A stretch of 64,000 nucleotides of DNA from Bacteroidota bacterium (lineage in GTDB: Bacteria; Bacteroidota; Bacteroidia; Chitinophagales; Saprospiraceae). Both the position numbers and the translations under genes were made by a program. Location of the stretch: contig JANSWP010000001.1 in NCBI GenBank assembly GCA_024743405.1, positions 1 to 64,000 of the forward strand, read 5' to 3'. This document shows, in pieces, positions 46,288 to 53,934 of the stretch. Below the pieces are notes generated by a model that was given only the letters and a program-made list of their open reading frames with translations, was not told the origin of the DNA and made no database searches. Numbering within the stretch: the first letter of the stretch is position 1; each line of letters opens with the position of its first letter.

Positions 46288-46343
46288 TAGTAATGGTGAA
46301 AGAATAAATCCGTCATTTGGGCGGCTTCTTTTGCCGTTACTTA
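46288..46343. repeat. Short foldback derivative
   Basis: TTAGTAATGGTGAAAGAA pairs with TTCTTTTGCCGTTACTTA around about 20 bases. The arms resemble those of the larger elements (AGTAACGGC), but the core is missing. It covers the stop codon of the AMP-ligase gene and may act as its terminator. Confidence 0.55.
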
Positions 46344-47822
46344 GAATAATTTTTTCAATTCGTTTTTGGTTACTTTCCCTAAGGTATTTCGTGGCAAATT
46401 ATTCTGAATAATATATTGCCTTGGAATTTTATAAGCTGGTAATCTCTCTTTTAGCCAGTTTGTAAGTTCCTTATAATCAATATCTTTTGAATACAATATC
46501 AAACTTGCGCCTACAATTTCGCCCCATTCTTCGTTTGGTAGCCCTACTACTCCACATTCTTTAATCTCAGGATGTGTTCTTAAAACCTCCTCAATCTCTA
46601 AAGCGGATATCTTGTACCCACCAGACTTTATAATATCTACGGAATCACGCCCCAAAATTCGATAATAGCTATTACTCAAAAGCGCGATATCCCCTGTTTT
46701 AAACCAGCCATTTTCAGTAAAAGCGTTTTTGGTCGCTTCTTCCTTTTGCCAGTATTCAAGAAAAACACTTTTTCCTTTTATTTGAATTTCGCCCGCTGTT
46801 CCTTCGGGAACTAATTCGTTTTCTCCATCTACTATTCGCATTTCTACGCCTGGCAATGGTAACCCAACATGTCCTGGTCTTCGCTCTCCACGATAAGGAT
46901 TCGAAAGTCCCATTCCAATTTCGGTCATGCCATATCTTTCCAATAAAGTCAATCCAGAAATATCTTTCCATTTTTCTAAAACAGAAACAGGCAAAGCAGC
47001 CGAACCCGAAACCATTAAGCGAAATCCTTGACAAGCATTGGACATTTCTAATTGGTCGCTTTTGTTCGAATTTTCCCAAAAGCTAATCAGTTTAAAATAA
47101 ATAGTGGGTACTGCCATAAATAAATCTAGCCTCCCTGAGCGGAAAATGTCCCAGACCTTTTCCGCATCAAATTTTGGCAAAAACTCACAACACCCCCCAC
47201 TCCACAACGCACAACTCATTACATTGATAATGCCGTGAACATGGTGCAAAGGCAAAATATTCAATATATGATCCTCCTCTGACCAATCCCAAGCATCGAA
47301 CAGTGTCGTAATCTGCGCCTCTATATTGGCATGAGTCGTCACCACACCTTTCGGTTTACTAGTCGTACCACTAGTATATAAAATCATGGCTCTTCTACTC
47401 AAATCAATATCTGGTAAAATTGCTTTTCTAAAGGGCTTCAAAATATTGGTTAGGGGAATAAAGTCAAGTGCTAATTCCTTAAAGATTGGTTCCAATAGTT
47501 CCCAATAATCAGGATGAATAATTAATGTTTCAGACTGAGTATCTTCCAAAACATATCGAAGGGAAGGCAAAGGATGCAAAACACACAATGGAACGGCAAT
47601 ACCTCCAGCTTTCCAAATGCCCCATTGTATAGCAGTATATTCAAAAGAAGGAGGAACAATAAAGGCAACTCTAGCTTCTTTTAAGTCCTTTTTTGAGTTC
47701 AATAAATTCGATGCAACCATGTCTGATTGATCGATTAAATCTTGATAGGTGAAGGATTTTCCGTTGGATATTAGAGCAGTCCTTTTTGAAAAATTTACCG
47801 CTCGATTTAGGAATGGAATCAT
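46341..47822 (-). CDS. Acyl-CoA synthetase, malonyl-CoA synthetase-like
   Basis: The 493-residue AMP-forming ligase has the P-loop-like motif ILYTSGTTSKPKGVV, LLERYGMTEIGMGLSNPYRG (given in part), WFKTGDIALL, and the C-terminal lysine in LPRNTLGKVTK. The stretch around ERYGMTEIGMGLSNP and the short N-terminus resemble MatB/ACSF3, which activate malonate or methylmalonate. A medium-chain acid is the alternative. Malonyl-CoA made this way could feed fatty acid or lipid synthesis. The neighbouring D-amino-acid enzyme gives no clear pathway. Start 47822 gives a full N-terminus. Confidence 0.82.
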   Translation of the reverse strand: MIPFLNRAVNFSKRTALISNGKSFTYQDLIDQSDMVASNLLNSKKDLKEARVAFIVPPSFEYTAIQWGIWKAGGIAVPLCVLHPLPSLRYVLEDTQSETLIIHPDYWELLEPIFKELALDFIPLTNILKPFRKAILPDIDLSRRAMILYTSGTTSKPKGVVTTHANIEAQITTLFDAWDWSEEDHILNILPLHHVHGIINVMSCALWSGGCCEFLPKFDAEKVWDIFRSGRLDLFMAVPTIYFKLISFWENSNKSDQLEMSNACQGFRLMVSGSAALPVSVLEKWKDISGLTLLERYGMTEIGMGLSNPYRGERRPGHVGLPLPGVEMRIVDGENELVPEGTAGEIQIKGKSVFLEYWQKEEATKNAFTENGWFKTGDIALLSNSYYRILGRDSVDIIKSGGYKISALEIEEVLRTHPEIKECGVVGLPNEEWGEIVGASLILYSKDIDYKELTNWLKERLPAYKIPRQYIIQNNLPRNTLGKVTKNELKKLF

Positions 47823-47865
47823 TAGAAAAACATATTAGTTTTCAAGACTTTGAGAGTGAATTATC

Positions 47866-48885
47866 TTATTTCTCCCTCCATACAACATCGCCCCATCGAT
47901 CGATATAGGACCATTTTCCGTCGGTAACGACTCGAGCTAAACCATCTTGAAACGGCACCACCTCTTGAAATCTTGGTATAATTGCCATCTTACCTTCGAG
48001 ATCAATATAGCCCCACTGGTCATTTACTTTTACCTGGGCCAAGCCGTCTGCAAAAACACCTGCATCTTCATATTGGGGCTCAATTATTAAGTTACCTGTT
48101 TTGTCAATAAAACCATAAGCTCCACCTTTTTCGACCAAGGCTAAACCTTCTCCAAAGTCTCCTGCGGAATCGAATTGTGGTTCTACTGTGATTTGACCTT
48201 GTTGATTGACAAAACCAAATTGTTCGCCATCAATTGCAAGCGCCATCCCGTCAAAAAAATCGCCAACAGGAAAGCCATCAAGTATTTCAAAACGAGGTTC
48301 AAAAATCACATCACCTCGTTTGTTGATCAATCCCCACTTTTCGTTTTCAATAATCACTGCGACGTCTCGTTGAAAAGATCGACAAGCATCAAATTGAGGC
48401 TTGATAACTAAATTGCCCGATTTATCAATATATCCACCTTGTCCTTCAATCATTATAGCGGCGCGGCTACTCTTAAATTCTTTTGCATCAGCATACTGAG
48501 GCTTAATCGAATACCTTCCTTTTTTATCAATAAACCCGTACAATCCATCTTCTTGGACAGGTGCAAGACCCTCGCTAAAATCACCCGCATCTTGAAATTG
48601 AATACCTATCGCAAGACTACCTCTTTCATCGATGAATCCCCATTGATTAACCAATTGTGCTTTTGCCAATCCATCTTCAAACAGACCTACATAATTAAAA
48701 AGCTGCTTTAAAAGTAACCTACCTAAAGAATCGAGTGGAACTAATTTATTGTTGAATCGGACTCTCGAAAAACCATTATAAAATTCCTCCGCTTCATAGT
48801 ATTGAGGTTCGATTACAATCTCCCCAGAAGCATCCATAAAGCCATACTTTCCATTTTCCCGAATTTTAAAAAGGGGTTTTCTCAT
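47866..48885 (-). CDS. WG-repeat protein
   Basis: The product of about 339 residues consists almost wholly of tandem WG/beta-strand repeats of about 24-35 residues. The repeat theme is (Y/W)GFIDxxGxxxIxPQ(F/Y)xxAxxFxxGLA, seen about a dozen times (for example KYGFMDASGEIVIEPQYY, QWGYIDLEGKMAIIPRF). Such repeats are thought to form beta solenoids for binding. There is no signal peptide from the ATG at 48885, which is chosen because it begins the repeats; an upstream ATG at 48984 would add 33 residues. Function unknown. Close repeat similarity may promote copy-number change. Confidence 0.8.
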   Translation of the reverse strand: MRKPLFKIRENGKYGFMDASGEIVIEPQYYEAEEFYNGFSRVRFNNKLVPLDSLGRLLLKQLFNYVGLFEDGLAKAQLVNQWGFIDERGSLAIGIQFQDAGDFSEGLAPVQEDGLYGFIDKKGRYSIKPQYADAKEFKSSRAAIMIEGQGGYIDKSGNLVIKPQFDACRSFQRDVAVIIENEKWGLINKRGDVIFEPRFEILDGFPVGDFFDGMALAIDGEQFGFVNQQGQITVEPQFDSAGDFGEGLALVEKGGAYGFIDKTGNLIIEPQYEDAGVFADGLAQVKVNDQWGYIDLEGKMAIIPRFQEVVPFQDGLARVVTDGKWSYIDRWGDVVWREK

Positions 48886-49100
48886 GCTTAATTTTTCGTA
48901 ATGAGGGAATAAAAAATGAAATGAGTCAGAAAACTCATTTTTAAGAATGGCTAAAATAGGAAAATCGCGGTTATTTACACACAACCAATGCCATTAGAAT
49001 TTTATCAAATAAAAGGAGTAGGAAGAAATGCTTGAAATAAAAGAACAAGAAGAAAATCAGAAAGGAGATGCTTTGAGGAAAGGCAAGCTGAAGAGAAAAA

Positions 49101-49134
49101 GAAGGATGCAAAATTTCATCATTCTGCATCCTTC
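49101..49134 (-). terminator. Terminator of the 49160-49603 gene
   Basis: GAAGGATGCA pairs perfectly with TGCATCCTTC over ten base pairs, and on the minus strand a T-rich run (CTTTTTCTC) follows. It lies 26 bp after the stop codon. Confidence 0.8.
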
Positions 49135-49159
49135 AATGGTATTCAGTTTTGTGAATCTG

Positions 49160-49603
49160 TTAAAACCAACTACCTCCCAAAGCAGCTCTAAACGGCCATG
49201 GAATAGAGATCAAAATCAATAAAAGTGCAATAGCAAAATAGGTGAAAACCGTTTTAAATTTCCGACCATCTTCTGCCATTTTTTTTGATTTTATATTGCC
49301 GACCGTAATTAAAATCACAGCAATCAACATCAATGATAAGTGCTCTACTGTATAAAATCGGCCAACAGCACTTTTCATTACCTCACCGGTAAATTGAACT
49401 TTTGGACTCATGAAATACAGCCCCAGACCCAATAATAACTGAACATGGGTCGCAATAAAAGTGAAAAGATTCAACTTTTGATCTTTTTCTTGATAAGCAT
49501 TATTGCCCTTCCATTTGGTATAGGCATTAAAGACAGCATAAATTAAAAGAATAAGTAAAATCCAGCGGATGCCCGAATGGGCATGTTTTAGCATATTATA
49601 CAT
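49160..49603 (-). CDS. Four-helix integral membrane protein
   Basis: The 147-residue protein has four hydrophobic helices, at about 12-28, 47-64, 88-105 and 119-136, with short loops. Histidines lie near helices 1, 2 and 3 (LKHAHSGIRWIL, ATHVQLLLGLGLYF, VEHLSLMLIAVIL), a pattern that could bind haem as in small cytochrome b-like proteins. That is only inference. Similar proteins occur widely in Bacteroidota without known function. It has its own terminator. A second possible start (MLKHAHSG) lies three codons in. Confidence 0.7.
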   Translation of the reverse strand: MYNMLKHAHSGIRWILLILLIYAVFNAYTKWKGNNAYQEKDQKLNLFTFIATHVQLLLGLGLYFMSPKVQFTGEVMKSAVGRFYTVEHLSLMLIAVILITVGNIKSKKMAEDGRKFKTVFTYFAIALLLILISIPWPFRAALGGSWF

Positions 49604-49719
49604 AAGTTGGGTTTTGTTTTAAAAAACGATGATTGTTGAATCTCAAAAAAGCCAAATTGTTGTCCAACAAGTAGGTATTTTTAAAAATTTGATGATTATA
49701 TAACCAATTGTCCTAAAAA

Positions 49720-50040
49720 TCACCTTCTACGTCTGCTCCTTTTCCCTCCAAAAATTCTAAAAATCCAAAGGATGATAATCGCTCCAAGGGTGGCAGAAAC
49801 AATCATTCCTACCAAATTCTGAGGTAATTCGACACCAAATGTATTAGAAATAATTTTGACAATTCCCGAACCAGGGGTGACGCCAAGAAAGTTAAAAATA
49901 AAACCACCGACTACTGCTCCCGCAATTCCTAAAATAGCATTGATGATAAAACCAAAGCTATCCCCTTTCATAATGCGAGCCGCCAACGTTCCAGATACCG
50001 CTCCAACAATGATCATTACCGCCAGATTTACTAAGTCCAT
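49720..50040 (-). CDS. GlsB/YeaQ/YmgE-family membrane protein
   Basis: The 106-residue protein has three glycine-rich membrane helices (AVMIIVGAVSGTLAARIM, INAILGIAGAVVGGFIFNFL and LVGMIVSATLGAIIILWIF) and an arginine-rich tail, the pattern of the transglycosylase-associated YeaQ/GlsB family. Members are linked to general envelope stress, but their molecular role is unsettled. It lies between two other minus-strand genes, each with its own terminator, so it is probably transcribed alone. Confidence 0.88.
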   Translation of the reverse strand: MDLVNLAVMIIVGAVSGTLAARIMKGDSFGFIINAILGIAGAVVGGFIFNFLGVTPGSGIVKIISNTFGVELPQNLVGMIVSATLGAIIILWIFRIFGGKRSRRRR

Positions 50041-50203
50041 TTTTTCAGATTAAGTTAAGATTATTTGATTGGGGTAAATTTAATCATTTCGAATTATCTA
50101 TTTGATTCATTTTTTTAAAAATAATTATCGAACTGTTCAAATAGAAGTTTGCCCTCAGATAAAAATGAAATAATGAACTCCGTATTTTGGCTTTGAAAGA
50201 AAT

Positions 50204-50236
50204 AAAAAATGGGACGTTTGTGACACGTCCCATTTT
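50204..50236 (-). terminator. Terminator of the EAD11 protein gene
   Basis: AAAATGGGACGT pairs perfectly with ACGTCCCATTTT around a seven-base loop. On the minus strand the stem is followed by TTTATTTC. It lies about 20 bp after the stop of the 50258-51607 gene and could work in both directions. Confidence 0.85.
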
Positions 50237-50257
50237 CTATCAAGAATTTATCTCACC

Positions 50258-51607
50258 CTAAAAATCTCCAACAAAAAGATATTTGTGAGGCGTCCGACCA
50301 CCATGACAAAGCGCATCAGAGTCCCAAGTCCCAGAAATCCTTTCCCAATTACAAGAGTTTGGATTACAAGTAAAAGTTAAATTCGTCCACCAAACCCGAT
50401 TACATTTCGGAAATACATATTTATTATGAACTCCTTCTGGAATATTGACAGTCATACCTGCTACTGCTTTAGGCATTCTAAACTCTGCCCAAGTGGCGCC
50501 ATTTTTTGCGCGAAAAGTTTTAGGTGCACAGCCACATTTTTTCGACGCCTCAATAGCTTTCATATTTTGACGTGCAATGTTGATAAATTGACCACTCGGA
50601 TGTTTTTGTATGTATACTTCGTATCCTTTTATCGTATTTTTTTGAGATGCCTGCTTAAAGTCAATAGCATCCTGAAGCGCTCGTTCTTTAATCGACCTAA
50701 GCTCACTTAACTTTTTTCGAGCAGACTGGTAATATTTTCCATCTGGAAACGCTGTAATATAATCTTCATAAAATGTCTCTTCGTTATTATCTTGTGCTCG
50801 CTTCCATACACTATCTTCACCAATTTCCTTAATTTTTTGTCGCGCCATCTCACTGTAACGACCATTTTCAAATAAGGAAAGATAAGATTCGTATTCTTCA
50901 AGGGTATTTACATCCAGTGTTGTATTCCAAATTTTATCCTCTAGCTTTAAATTGTTGATTCTAAATTCGGCATCACTCACAAATTGTCCTTCTGGATAAT
51001 TTGTCAAAAACGATTGAAAACTCTTAAGGGTATTCAAGTCTAGAGCCTTTTTCCAATCACTTTCTTCTTTTAATTGGACTTCTCTTTTCTCAATATCTAT
51101 AATCATGTTCTTAGCTTCTACTGCGTGTTTCCCATTTGGATATTGAGCCAAATAATCGTTTATGGTAATTAACGTTTCTTCCTCAACAGCTTTTGCCCAG
51201 ACAAGATCTTCAGGGCTTTCTGTTGGTACAGTAGCATCAGATTCTTGCATATTATTGTATATAAAATACCCCCCTATTCCCAACGCCAAGATTATCGGAA
51301 TTATATACTTCAGGTTATTATTACTTATACTTTGGGTTTGGGTTATCAAATTACCATCCGTTCCAATTTTACTTGACAAATCAATTAATGCTAAATTGAT
51401 TTTAGCGAGCTCTCGACCAGCTTCCTCATTCGAAACAATTCCCATCCTTTTTTCATCTTTCACTTTATTGAACCGATTATTCAATATGATGAGTTGCCGA
51501 TCTAGTTGTGAAAGTTGTTTTTTGGCAAGAATTTCAAAAGCTTTTTCCGTCTTGTTCTTGACAATAAGATCGCGAATTATTTCCCTTAAGTTTTCAGTAT
51601 TGTCCAT
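50258..51607 (-). CDS. EAD11 domain membrane protein with P-x-G repeats
   Basis: The 449-residue protein begins with an effector-associated domain 11 at about 1-80 (LREIIRDLIVKNKTEKAFEIL, LDRQLIILNNRFNKVKDEK, GIVSNEEAGRELAKINLAL in parts). This small helical adaptor is used in bacterial conflict and defence systems to recruit effectors. A transmembrane helix at about 101-117 follows. Then come five repeats of about 35-60 residues with the theme YLxxYPxGxxxxxAxxxI, which resemble TPR/BamD-type helical units. A final 90-residue cysteine-rich beta domain (KKCGCAPKTF...CNPNSCNW) is not recognised. The adaptor would be cytoplasmic and the rest periplasmic. Partner proteins with EAD11 are not adjacent. 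Confidence 0.75.
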   Translation of the reverse strand: MDNTENLREIIRDLIVKNKTEKAFEILAKKQLSQLDRQLIILNNRFNKVKDEKRMGIVSNEEAGRELAKINLALIDLSSKIGTDGNLITQTQSISNNNLKYIIPIILALGIGGYFIYNNMQESDATVPTESPEDLVWAKAVEEETLITINDYLAQYPNGKHAVEAKNMIIDIEKREVQLKEESDWKKALDLNTLKSFQSFLTNYPEGQFVSDAEFRINNLKLEDKIWNTTLDVNTLEEYESYLSLFENGRYSEMARQKIKEIGEDSVWKRAQDNNEETFYEDYITAFPDGKYYQSARKKLSELRSIKERALQDAIDFKQASQKNTIKGYEVYIQKHPSGQFINIARQNMKAIEASKKCGCAPKTFRAKNGATWAEFRMPKAVAGMTVNIPEGVHNKYVFPKCNRVWWTNLTFTCNPNSCNWERISGTWDSDALCHGGRTPHKYLFVGDF

Positions 51608-51968
51608 TATTAATGCTCATTTAGTTTGAAAAATTAAATGCTCTAAGGTTAAAACTCGATCAAACTTTTCCAACAAGAGTTTTCCTTTATTTATTATTCC
51701 GCGTTTGATAGAAAGCGTTACTGGAGGATTGGAGATATTAATTCCCAAAATATACAAATCCCCACAATTAAAGAAATCATGAGGATTTGGAAGCCTATTT
51801 TGCTAAAACTTCATCTAGTAGCGGCAAAAAACAACTTGACTATCTGAACGGCTTATTCTTTCGGCATTACTTAGAAATTGAATTCGATTTTCATCCATAT
51901 TTATTACAATAGGAAACTATTTTTCCATATCAAAAAGCATTGATTAATTAGGTATTAACATAACCCAA
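51608..51968. other. Intergenic region containing a short foldback derivative
   Basis: This 361-bp gap lies between two minus-strand genes. It contains the partial foldback TAGTAGCGGCAAAAAAC / TTCTTTCGGCATTACTTA at 51814-51874, with arm ends like other family members but no core. Nothing else looks coding or structured. Confidence 0.45.
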
Positions 51969-52268
51969 TCAGCTAGCATTTGGAATGAGCATTTTCCGCT
52001 GTTCTAACCAATCAGCTCTCTTGAAAAAAGTAATCGGCACAAAATCGTCATTTGGATCGCCGATATAATACAACATCCAATCTTGATCATAATCGGAAAG
52101 TAAATTTCGGATACATTCTACCCGATTGACAATTGGTGCCGGACAATCTTCCCAATAAAAAAGCTCAACTCGATAATGCAGTTGTGCCTTTTTACCATTA
52201 ATGGTGATTTCGATTTCAACTTCTTGCTTACCCTTACCGGGTGGAATAGGAATGGCAATGTGTCCCAT
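51969..52268 (-). CDS. Small soluble protein of unknown function
   Basis: The 99-residue protein has beta-rich sequence in the first half (HIAIPIPPGKGKQEVEIEITING) and a conserved-looking middle (VELFYWEDCPAPIVNRVECIRNLLSDYDQDW, quoted in two parts). It ends PITFFKRADWLEQRKML. Two cysteines could bind metal. No signal peptide or membrane segment is present. I do not recognise the family, but codon use and composition are protein-like, and a terminator-like hairpin upstream isolates it as a separate transcript. Confidence 0.6.
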   Translation of the reverse strand: MGHIAIPIPPGKGKQEVEIEITINGKKAQLHYRVELFYWEDCPAPIVNRVECIRNLLSDYDQDWMLYYIGDPNDDFVPITFFKRADWLEQRKMLIPNAS

Positions 52269-52352
52269 ATTGATTGTGTTTGAGTGTTTTGGCGTTAATG
52301 TGTGTCTTTAGGAAAGAATTCAGTTTTTAACACATTATCTCCAAACACAATG

Positions 52353-52393
52353 AAAAAAAGAAGCCGTTAAGTCAATCGCTCTACCCAACGGCT
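52353..52393 (-). terminator. Terminator-like hairpin, minus strand
   Basis: On the minus strand AGCCGTT pairs with AACGGCT around a loop of 18 bases, followed by TCTTTTTTT. The loop resembles a tRNA D-arm/anticodon segment (GGTAGAGC...TTGACTT), but there is no tRNA cloverleaf. It lies about 85 bp before the start of the 51969-52268 gene. Confidence 0.65.
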
Positions 52394-52584
52394 ACACCTA
52401 TAACTTTACCCATGAGGAATTCTCATGGATAAAAAACTGAAAATAGAATTACTTAAAGATCAAGTGATATACCACACAAACCAAACAACTGACAATCAAC
52501 CACTTAGACGTTTTCTCTTTAAAACAACCAAAAAAAAATGTTCAAAATTGGACGATAAGTGTTCGGGTTTGAACATCTAGGAAA

Positions 52585-52619
52585 GAAAAAAATAGGAACT
52601 AATATAATTAGTCCCTATT
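52585..52619 (-). terminator. Terminator-like hairpin, minus strand
   Basis: On the minus strand AATAGGGACTAAT pairs with ATTAGTTCCTATT over 12-13 pairs around a three- or four-base loop, followed by TTTTTTC. There is no gene on the minus strand immediately upstream of it. Confidence 0.7.
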
Positions 52620-52761
52620 TGCTATGCACAGTTTCAGATAACATGTTCAATCACGAAAACATCCAACAAGTGGACATTCTTTTTTTTCAGTCGTAATTCA
52701 TAATGTTTGATAATCAAATAAATAACGTCCATTGATAACCTAATCTTAACTGTGAAATACT

Positions 52762-52798
52762 GAAAAACGCCTCTTTGTCATATCTATTATCAAAGAGG
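52762..52798 (-). terminator. Terminator-like hairpin, minus strand
   Basis: CCTCTTTG pairs with CAAAGAGG around a loop of 13 bases, and on the minus strand CGTTTTTCAG follows. There is no ORF upstream on that strand that would need it. Confidence 0.55.
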
Positions 52799-53130
52799 AT
52801 GTTGGGATGACCTACTCCTGACAGATTGCAGGGTGTTTAAAATTCTTAATGCGCGTATCCATTCAAAATATTTTCTGCCAGAAAACTGTCATAGAACATT
52901 TTCAAAATGAGTTAATCTATAGGTCTTTAGGAAGCAGGAAATTAGGTGAGTAAGGGATCTAGAAAGCTTATTTCGTTTTAAAAATAGCCCAAGTTAGGAA
53001 AGGATAAATCGAGTGATGTTTCATAGTTTTTATTTTATGCATTCTAAAATTATTGTCACATGCAAACATATTTTACTCAATTTGTTTTTTTATCCTCTAA
53101 AGAATAAAAGTGACTAGCTTTTTTAAACAC

Positions 53131-53295
53131 TTAAGTAAGAGAGCAATATTAAGTTTAGAATAAATTTTTGAATTATTTTTTTCTCTCACAAGGCAAAAAA
53201 CGCAGTCATAGCCTTGCTCTGGCGAGTATTTTTAACACAGTGAGTGGAAAAAAGAAACTAAAATTTGCTACAGATAATATTGCTCTCTTACTTAA
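53131..53295 (+). repeat. Foldback intergenic element (about 165 bp)
   Basis: The left arm TTAAGTAAGAGAGCAATATTA pairs perfectly with TAATATTGCTCTCTTACTTAA on the right over 21 bases. The core reads AAGGCAAAAAACGCAG, a small degenerate centre, then GGCGAGTATTTTTAACAC. It is one of the best-preserved copies, with perfect outer arms. Confidence 0.85.
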
Positions 53296-53421
53296 TAATA
53301 AAATAGATATTAATTTATGCATAAAACGCATCATATAAAGATATTTTATACTATTAAAATAAAATTTTTGTGTCTTCTTTTCGTACATCAATTTTTATTT
53401 CCGAACATTTCTATTATTTAG

Positions 53422-53577
53422 TGGTTTCGAAATTAATAAGCTAGACAAGTTAACAAAGTATTTTTTGGTTTAAATAAGGCAACAATTTTTTGCATAGCAG
53501 TGCCATGGTCAAAATTTCAAACGAAATCAAAGTCAAAAAAAACAAGTAAAATGTATAGGTTATTAATTGCCAAATCC
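53422..53577 (+). repeat. Foldback intergenic element (about 156 bp)
   Basis: The left arm GGTTTCGAAATTAATAAGCT pairs imperfectly with AGGTTATTAATTGCCAAATCC. The core has AAGGCAACAATTTTTTGC, the centre CATAGCAGTGCCATG and AAAATTTCAAACG. It lies 24 bp before the start of the 53601-53933 gene. Confidence 0.65.
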
Positions 53578-53600
53578 ATAATTTTTAAAATAAATGCATC

Positions 53601-53933
53601 ATGCCCAATACGATTGCCCTTAACGCCGCAAAAGACCAACTCATCTTTACAGATTCGAGTGGAACAACTAATTTCTCTTTAGCCAATAATGGCGTTAAAC
53701 TTTCCCTTAGAAATGGAGACATCTCAGCGGTGGCAGCGTCCGACGCTGCAAATGGAAACGAAACAAGTTATGAGATCTCTGCAAACCCAAACATCAATGT
53801 TCAATATAATTCGGCTACCTCTATGGTAGAGTTCATTGGGATTGAGGATATACATGTCCAAAGAAATTTTAGCATAGCAACCGATTCAATTAATGTAAGA
53901 AGGGCATCTGGAGATATTATTGTTACCCACTAA
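53601..53933 (+). CDS. Small hypothetical protein
   Basis: The 110-residue product is polar and predicted to be mainly beta-strand, with alternating segments such as DQLIFTDSSGTTNFSLAN and DIHVQRNFSIATDSINV. There is no signal peptide, cysteine or known motif. It starts 24 bp after a foldback element and stops one base before the converging stop of the next gene. I do not recognise it. The composition is consistent with a real protein, but expression is not certain. Confidence 0.45.
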   Translation: MPNTIALNAAKDQLIFTDSSGTTNFSLANNGVKLSLRNGDISAVAASDAANGNETSYEISANPNINVQYNSATSMVEFIGIEDIHVQRNFSIATDSINVRRASGDIIVTH

Positions 53934-53934
53934 A

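Larger units (their letters stand above)
52269..53130 (-). ncRNA. Gene-free region with tandem minus-strand terminator hairpins; possible small RNAs
   Basis: No credible ORF is present over about 860 bp, yet three hairpins with a T-run on the minus strand occur in series. Their stems lie at 52770-52798, 52589-52619 and 52362-52393. A further hairpin TGTTCAAA / TTTGAACA spans 52538-52577. The spacing would fit one or two small RNAs of about 170-230 bases ending at these terminators. On the plus strand CCATGAG-gaatt-CTCATGG is at 52410-52428. No promoter box was found with confidence, so this is tentative. Confidence 0.3.

Noticed and set aside
49028-49222. Plus-strand open frame of 64 codons
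   Set aside because: It is lysine/glutamate-rich, spans the terminator hairpin at 49101-49134 and overlaps the end of a real minus-strand gene.
52353-52393. tRNA gene suggested by GGTAGAGC and TTGACTT
   Set aside because: There is no acceptor stem, T-arm or CCA region; the sequence folds as a simple terminator hairpin.
53206-53391. Minus-strand open frame of 61 codons
   Set aside because: It lies partly in the foldback element at 53131-53295 and has no other support.
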